Source: Xiphias gladius
Lineage: Eukaryota; Chordata; Actinopteri; Istiophoriformes; Xiphiidae
Direction of reading: 5' to 3'
Length of the DNA: 64,000 bases
Assembly (NCBI RefSeq): GCF_016859285.1
Contig: NC_053400.1
Coordinates: 15,308,546-15,372,545, forward strand
Shown one piece after another: positions 60,261 through 64,000 of the stretch (positions are counted from its first letter, which is position 1; each line of letters starts with the position of its first letter). The notes beneath the pieces were generated by a model that searched no databases, was not told the origin of the DNA, and was given only the letters and a program-made list of their open reading frames with translations. A program made the position numbers and the translations under genes.

Positions 60261-63200
60261 ATGGGTGTGAAAGGTCTTCAGTACTTTATAGACTGCTGCT
60301 GTCCAGAAGTCTGTGTGACTGTGAACTTGAGAGAGATGGCCACACAACATGCTGCCAGAAGCACAACCACAGCTAACAGCGCAGGTAGAGCGACAGTGGA
60401 TGTTTAAGACGCCTCTGGGGTCCACGTTCTTTTTTGGTTCATTTTCTGCGCATACATTTTTGTCTTTAACACCTTTTACAGTGTTCTTACCTCACATGCA
60501 TGGTGTCCTTTTTTTTTTCTGCACGAACTCAGATACAAGTCGTAGTTCTCATTTTGTCAATTTAACAAAGCTTGACTCTGACAGGACTCCCAAAATACAA
60601 GGAAGACAACACAGGTGCTAAACAAGATTTACAAAACCTAAGTGATGATCACTTAAATATTGTTATAGAACAGTTCAAGGTTGTACAAAATATGGTTTCA
60701 CTACTTATACAAACAGCAGAAAAAAGAACGCATGTGCTGTTTCTAAAAAATGTTCTGCTCCATAGTACTGTATTTGTCCACAGTGCCTGTTTCAGGTCAT
60801 GTCATAATAATACTAATACTACTAATAATAATAGTAATAACAGTGTTAGCAACCATACATCCACTTAAATTATATCTAAGAGTACTGTTACTCTTAAACA
60901 AAAATGTATTGGCAATAGATAATAATAACTGTACAACTGGCATACCTGTTTAAATCAACTGTAACTGTGAATTCAAAGTCTGAAATGACTTAAAATTTCA
61001 ATTTTTGCTCAAAACATTTTTATTTTTTGATGTAATGTAATAACAGGGATAAAGGCCAAGGCTAACAGTCCCAACGAGCATGACCGGTAGCACTGACAGA
61101 AAAAAAAGTTTTGATGATCTAATGGTTGGTAGCTTTGTAAACCAAAAGACTAAAAACCAGGAAACTGGACATTTTGGACTTTTTGGGATGAGTGCTGACG
61201 TGCAGGCCTGCTCTGTGTTGTAGGTCCCACACTCGTTGTGGATGGTATGGCCTGTCTGCGCCACTGGTACTCATGTAGGGACTGGGTGTGTGGGGGGCAG
61301 TGGAGGGAGTACATGGACATCCTGAAGAGCTGGGTGGAGAAATTTACCTCCGCAGGAATCAGACTCGTCTTCTTCTTTGATGGTGTGGTGGAAGAGCAGA
61401 AGAGACAAGCATGGGTGAGCAAAGAAACCCTGTAAACCTGAGGTGTTTGAATATTTTCTTTTAGAAAATATATTGAAATTGCTGTAATTCAACACATCTT
61501 AAAATTGCACTTGCTGAAAGACTCTCAATCCACTCCTTTCTTTAGTTACAGAATTCATTGACAGATTATTTAAAACACATAAGCACGATGTGTTTAACGT
61601 CTCTCATATTGAAATCTTAACTTGCAGAGGCTGGAGTTTACCCAACTGATCTTGTAAGTTTACGCAGTCTCAACCCCCTGTATACAAACATCCTTTTCTG
61701 TCTACAGGTGAAGAGGAGACGCAGAGTGAACGGGGAAATTTCTAAAATATTTCGTCACATAAAGGCACATGGAGAGCAGCCTGGTAGAGAGCTCTTTTGT
61801 CTGCCTTCTGGTCTTGCAACATACACGTGCTTTGCTCTGAGGTTAGCATTTATAAAAACGATTACGATTCTGTAGTCCTCTGGTGGATAATATACCGTAC
61901 AAGCCGTGATGATAAAGTTAATAATGTATTTAAAAGACCGTACTTCATTAGATGAGGTTTGACCTGATGATGTCTCTTGTTCCTGCATGTTTATGGCAGA
62001 ATCAGTGTCTTAGTTGTTGTATTTTGATATTATTTTCTTAATATAGGTTTTATTATTATTTACAGGTCATTGGGTCAGGAAGTGTTTTGCTCAGTGCAGG
62101 AGGCTGACTATGAGATTGCCAACTACGCCCGTCAGCATGGCAGCATGGGCATTCTGGGACAGGACTCAGACTTCATCATATACGACAGGTTTGTTAAAAT
62201 GATCTTGTTGTTATACTTAGTAAATCTCAGCTGTTAGCATAATCAAAGAGTATCCCTTTTTTGGCATTAGAACTGAGGATCTCTGGCACAGAAAACCTGC
62301 TGCACTTAACAAGCTAAAACTTAACTGAACGTGACCAGTTAAATACTTAAAGTGGTTGGAAATTGTTGGGTTTTAAAAATACTTTAAAACTGCTGCAGAA
62401 CGCCTTGTACTGCAAATGTGTCACAGCTAAAATGCTGAATTTGATAACGGGTTCATAGACTATAGAACCTTATGTTATTGATAAGTCGTGGAAAATGTGG
62501 ATAAACTGTCTGATCTGAACAGGTGGTTTTGTTTTTTAAAGTGCCCCCTACTTGTCGGTGGCAAAGCTGCGGATAAACAGCCTCACCACCGTCCTGTACG
62601 ACCGACAGAGCTTCTGCCGAGCCACTGGATTGGCTGTTAACCAGCTACCGCTGCTGGCCTGTCTCCTAGGTAACGATGTGGTGTCAGAGGAGCAGATGCA
62701 CCACATAAGGAACAAGGCCATGGAAACATACAGGTCTCTGGGGTTTTACTTTGGTGTTGGCTCTATGTTGAAATTTCCTCTAATTCATGAATATTGAATA
62801 TTCGTTCTTATCCTTTTCCAAATAAATACCACCTTTGTTGCTGGCTATGTTTAGTTATAAGAACATCAACACTGAGTGCACCCATTCATAATATTTAAAA
62901 AATGTTCCATGAAATTATTTTTCAAGCCAGACTTTCTTCAAACAAGGATTTTCTTTGTAGTCTGACAGCTTGTGATAGTCATAGTTAGAAAACGTTAACT
63001 AGTCTCTGATCTGTTTAACCAGAACTCTGAGATCAGTAGTATATTCAGTTTTCATAGCCTAGGACAAGATCAATGTGGAGCTGTTCATCACAATTGGTGA
63101 CTCTTTTCTGAAGAGGAAAAAAAACGTGATCTTGTTTAGGCATTTGACAGTGAGCAGCTTTAGTTAAAGTTCAGCTGAGGACATTACATGACAATTTTTT

Positions 63201-63764
63201 TTTTTTTTCCCAGGAAAAACAATCCTGCACCACACTCTGGTGCTCCTCGGGGACAGATTTTCCTAGCTGTATCCCAGCTTGTGAGCTCTTTGTGGGGCAG
63301 ACAGGAGGAAGAGACTGGACATATCCTTCAGTCTCTGAATCTATCAGCTCCTCACAGGGAGCTACTGAAGAGGGGGATCTGCTCCTACTTACTCCCTGGA
63401 CAGGAAGCTCTTCAGCAAGGTGACATCTCTGCACGTCCCTCCGCCTCTGCCTTTGAGAAATATGTTAGTCCAGAAATATTAAAGGTATGTTATGTTTCAC
63501 ATACATGTACAGTATGTGTCCTGTAGAAGCCTCTTAAATTCTGAGAGTACCAACTGCCAGATTGGCTAAATTGTGGTTTTCCCCAGGCGTGCAGAGAAAA
63601 GCATGTAGCAGCAGAGGGTTTTATGGTTTACGGTGTTGTGTGTGAGGGAGTCATTGAATGTAGCAACACCTTGGAGGACGAAGAAGATGCTGAACTGCTG
63701 CCTCAGGCCATCGTCTACAAACCCTGCAGACAGCACATCTATGGACTGCTGCTCGGGCATGATG
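60261..63764 (+). CDS. fam120b: FAM120B (constitutive coactivator of PPAR-gamma), 5' part, 7 exons, runs off the window
   Basis: Exons: 60261-60384, 61224-61414, 61708-61841, 62066-62188, 62542-62733, 63214-63484, 63587-63764; 1,213 nt, about 404 residues, ending in phase 1 at a GT donor, so the gene continues past the window. The start MGVKGLQYF matches the conserved family N-terminus. Further landmarks: GPTLVVDGMACLRHWY, CGGQWREYMDIL, FFFDGVVEEQKR, EADYEIANY, GILGQDSDFIIYD, LPLLACLLGNDV, SYLLPGQEA and IECSNTLEDEEDAELL. The N-terminal half is an XPG/FEN1-like fold. Known role in mammals: nuclear coactivator of PPAR-gamma in adipogenesis. It is divergent from the Delta gene, as DLL1/FAM120B are in human. 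The alternative in-frame ATG at 60225 lacks family similarity and was not chosen. Confidence 0.94.
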
Positions 63765-64000
63765 GTAGGACAGTAAACGTACTGTAGGGATCCCGCGGAC
63801 ATACACAAAGACAGACATACACACGTTTAAAGTCTTAAAAACACACACACAGATATAAATGCACTCCGACAACACCGTGCACAGTCAGAAAACTACATAT
63901 CCAAGCACGCAAACACATTTCGCTACACACAAACCTGCAGAGGAGAGGCCATATTTTACCAACCATGCAGACTGTGCATGGACATACAGTACACACACCT

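Overview
The window is vertebrate nuclear DNA, almost certainly from a teleost fish. Its genes are split by GT-AG introns. It holds very long CA/GT and GACA microsatellites, the Tc1/mariner, hAT-like and tRNA-SINE fragments typical of fish genomes, and fish-like versions of four conserved animal genes. There are no operons, CRISPR arrays or prokaryotic signals. Exon boundaries were derived by hand: every junction listed has a GT donor and an AG acceptor, and every joined reading frame stays open.

Layout: (1) 1-7,100: no gene recognised, apart from the ppm1g 3' flank or UTR at its right edge; CA/GT repeats and one weak terminal-exon candidate near 1,131. (2) 7,132-14,9xx, minus strand: complete ppm1g (PP2C phosphatase, 13 coding exons, 563 aa), with a decayed Tc1-like transposon in one intron. 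(3) 16,902-19,532, plus strand: complete mis12 (kinetochore subunit, two coding exons, 229 aa). (4) 19,533-42,060: a 22-kb gene desert with microsatellites and many non-autonomous transposon copies, including a 1.58-kb element with recognisable inverted ends and target-site duplication. (5) about 42,060-51,235, minus strand: complete Delta-family Notch ligand of DLL1 type (12 coding exons, 806 aa), with a TATA box and a likely 1.7-kb 3'UTR. (6) 51,300-60,260: a 9-kb intergenic region between two divergent genes, likely holding Delta regulatory DNA plus repeats. (7) 60,261 to beyond the window end, plus strand: 5' half of fam120b (7 coding exons seen).

The head-to-head Delta/fam120b pair matches the DLL1-FAM120B arrangement of human 6q27, which supports both identifications. 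As I recall, human PPM1G lies on 2p and MIS12 on 17p, so their closeness to this pair appears to be a fish-lineage arrangement. The four genes act in separate processes (nuclear phosphatase/splicing, kinetochore assembly, Notch signalling, PPAR-gamma coactivation); nothing suggests a joint pathway.

I found no clearly new biological system. The best leads are a seven-unit, 8-residue repeat in the intracellular tail of the Delta protein, the XPG-like acidic residues kept in FAM120B, two unrelated-looking transposons that carry decayed copies of the same short coding motif, and a perfect 16-bp hairpin.
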